Below are positions 63,104-64,000 of a stretch of 64,000 nt of DNA, in pieces. This DNA comes from Blastococcus sp. TML/M2B. Its GTDB lineage: Bacteria > Actinomycetota > Actinomycetes > Mycobacteriales > Geodermatophilaceae. Every line of letters begins with the position of its first letter. Position 1 is the first letter of the stretch. The DNA is taken from the NCBI RefSeq assembly GCF_016612865.1, contig NZ_JAENZZ010000001.1, positions 682,001 to 746,000 on the forward strand, written 5' to 3'. The notes under the pieces were generated by a model. It was not told the DNA's origin. It saw only the letters and a list, made by a program, of their open reading frames with translations, and made no database searches. A program made the position numbers and the translations under genes.

Positions 63104-64000
63104 ATGACCCGCCTGGCCCAGACCGCGGACCTGACCGACATCCAGCGCGAGATCCTGTCGACGGTGCGCAGCTTCGTCGACCGGGAGATCATCCCGAACG
63201 CGCAGGAGCTCGAGCACGGCGACACCTACCCGCAGGAGATCGTCGACGGGCTCAAGGAGCTCGGGATCTTCGGCCTGATGATCCCCGAGGAGTACGGCGG
63301 CCTCGGCGAGTCGCTGCTCACCTACGCGCTGGTGGTCGAGGAGATCGCCCGCGGCTGGATGAGCGTCTCCGGCGTCATCAACACCCACTTCATCGTGGCC
63401 TACCTGCTGCGCCAGCACGGCACGCAGGAGCAGAAGGACCACTACCTCCCGCGCATGGCCACCGGCGAGGTGCGCGGCGCGTTCTCCATGTCCGAGCCGG
63501 GCCTGGGCTCCGACGTCGCGGCCATCCGCACCAAGGCGACCAAGAACGCCGACGGCAACTACACGATCAACGGCCAGAAGATGTGGCTGACCAACGGTGG
63601 CAGCTCCACCCTGGTCGCCGCGCTGGTCCGCACCGACGAGGGCGCCGAGCGCGCCCACGAGAACCTCACGACCTTCCTGGTCGAGAAGCCGGCCGGCTTC
63701 GGCGAGGTCAAGCCCGGGATCACCATCCCCGGCAAGATCGACAAGATGGGCTACAAGGGCGTCGACACCACCGAGCTGGTGTTCGACGGCTACGAGGCCC
63801 AGGCCTCCGACATCCTCGGCGGGGTCCCCGGCAAGGGCTTCTCGCACATGATGGACGGCGTCGAGGTCGGCCGCGTCAACGTCGCCGCCCGCGCCTGCGG
63901 CATCTCGATCCGCGCCTTCGAGCTCGCCATCGCCTACGCCCAGCAGCGGGAGACCTTCGGCAAGCCGATCGCCCAGCACCAGGCGATCGCCTTCCAGCTC
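63104..64000 (+). CDS. Acyl-CoA dehydrogenase, 3' end outside window
   Basis: 299 codons visible, ATG 63104 with GGAGGAG nine bases upstream; runs off the right edge. Flavoprotein domains in order: N-terminal helical (LTDIQREILSTVRSFVDREIIPNAQELEHGDTYPQEIVDGLKELGIFGLMIPEEYGG), middle barrel (GAFSMSEPGLGSDVAAIRTKATKNADGNYTINGQKMWLTNGG), and the start of the C-terminal helices (VEVGRVNVAARACGISIRAFELAIAYAQQRETFGKPI). The catalytic Glu lies beyond the window or near its end. Possibly acts with the CitE-like lyase. The upstream gap has CATACT near 63059 as a weak -10. Confidence 0.93.
   Translation, partial: MTRLAQTADLTDIQREILSTVRSFVDREIIPNAQELEHGDTYPQEIVDGLKELGIFGLMIPEEYGGLGESLLTYALVVEEIARGWMSVSGVINTHFIVAYLLRQHGTQEQKDHYLPRMATGEVRGAFSMSEPGLGSDVAAIRTKATKNADGNYTINGQKMWLTNGGSSTLVAALVRTDEGAERAHENLTTFLVEKPAGFGEVKPGITIPGKIDKMGYKGVDTTELVFDGYEAQASDILGGVPGKGFSHMMDGVEVGRVNVAARACGISIRAFELAIAYAQQRETFGKPIAQHQAIAFQL

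Overview
The window comes from a very high-GC actinobacterium. Supporting signs are mycothiol synthesis (mshB), a DUF3117 gene, an actinobacterial sigE-rseA-htrA-tatB block, GTG-rich starts and many GTGA/ATGA stop-start overlaps. The protein set (CsbD, DUF1003, DUF1990, DUF6766, a spore photoproduct lyase homologue in a non-sporulating lineage, a PAS/GAF/PP2C phosphatase) looks most like Geodermatophilaceae (Blastococcus, Modestobacter, Geodermatophilus); that family assignment is inference. Much of the window follows a gene order I remember from Mycobacterium tuberculosis Rv1170-Rv1232c: mshB, membrane protein, ferredoxin, dapC, dapD, dapE, LOG protein, DivIVA-like, tag, DUF3117, glgA/glgC, methyltransferase, sigE, rseA, htrA, tatB, mrp, DUF1003, MgtE-N/CBS. 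Accessory genes are inserted between these blocks.

Layout. 0-4.7 kb: catalase start, an IMPase-like protein with altered metal ligands, a formate/nitrite-type channel, DUF1990, TrmO, a HipA-like kinase/DUF3037 pair and a pterin dehydratase. 4.7-8.6 kb: assimilatory sulfate reduction (cysH, a 58-aa zinc ribbon, sir, cysC, an Rrf2 regulator). A 28-codon leader peptide ending in a Ser/Ala/Cys run lies upstream of sir, with interleaved inverted repeats between them. 8.6-9.7 kb: an SRPBCC-NUDIX fusion and CsbD. 10-15.8 kb: a complete oligopeptide ABC importer. 15.8-25.6 kb: mshB, ferredoxin, dapC, a UvrA paralogue, dapD, dapE and LOG. 25.6-31.3 kb: DivIVA-like, SRPBCC, EamA, tag, DUF3117, pepA and an unknown protein coupled to it. 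31.3-45 kb: a CrtI-like oxidase, a lipoprotein/micro-protein/DUF6766 cluster, a PP2C phosphatase, SPL, an alcohol dehydrogenase, pxpABC and a B12 importer under a cobalamin riboswitch. 45-54.6 kb: glycogen genes, then methyltransferase-sigE-rseA-htrA-tatB, a tyrosine phosphatase and mrp. 54.6-64 kb: azlCD, DUF1003/MgtE-N, PhzF, EamA, a CitE-like lyase, a DHFR-like reductase, DUF4190 and a truncated acyl-CoA dehydrogenase.

The main caution for users: twelve otherwise normal genes are broken by one-base indels (eleven insertions, one apparent deletion). All twelve can be placed in the last ten bases before a multiple of 500 in window coordinates. That points to an assembly or polishing artefact, so the frameshifted entries are probably intact genes in the organism.

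Other points of biological interest are three genes that appear to start at CTG inside the upstream stop codon (CTGA), two small families of palindromic elements at convergent gene ends, a GNAT remnant next to ferredoxin, and a 30-codon membrane micro-gene chained between two neighbours. I saw no tRNA, rRNA, CRISPR array, transposase, phage gene or replication origin.
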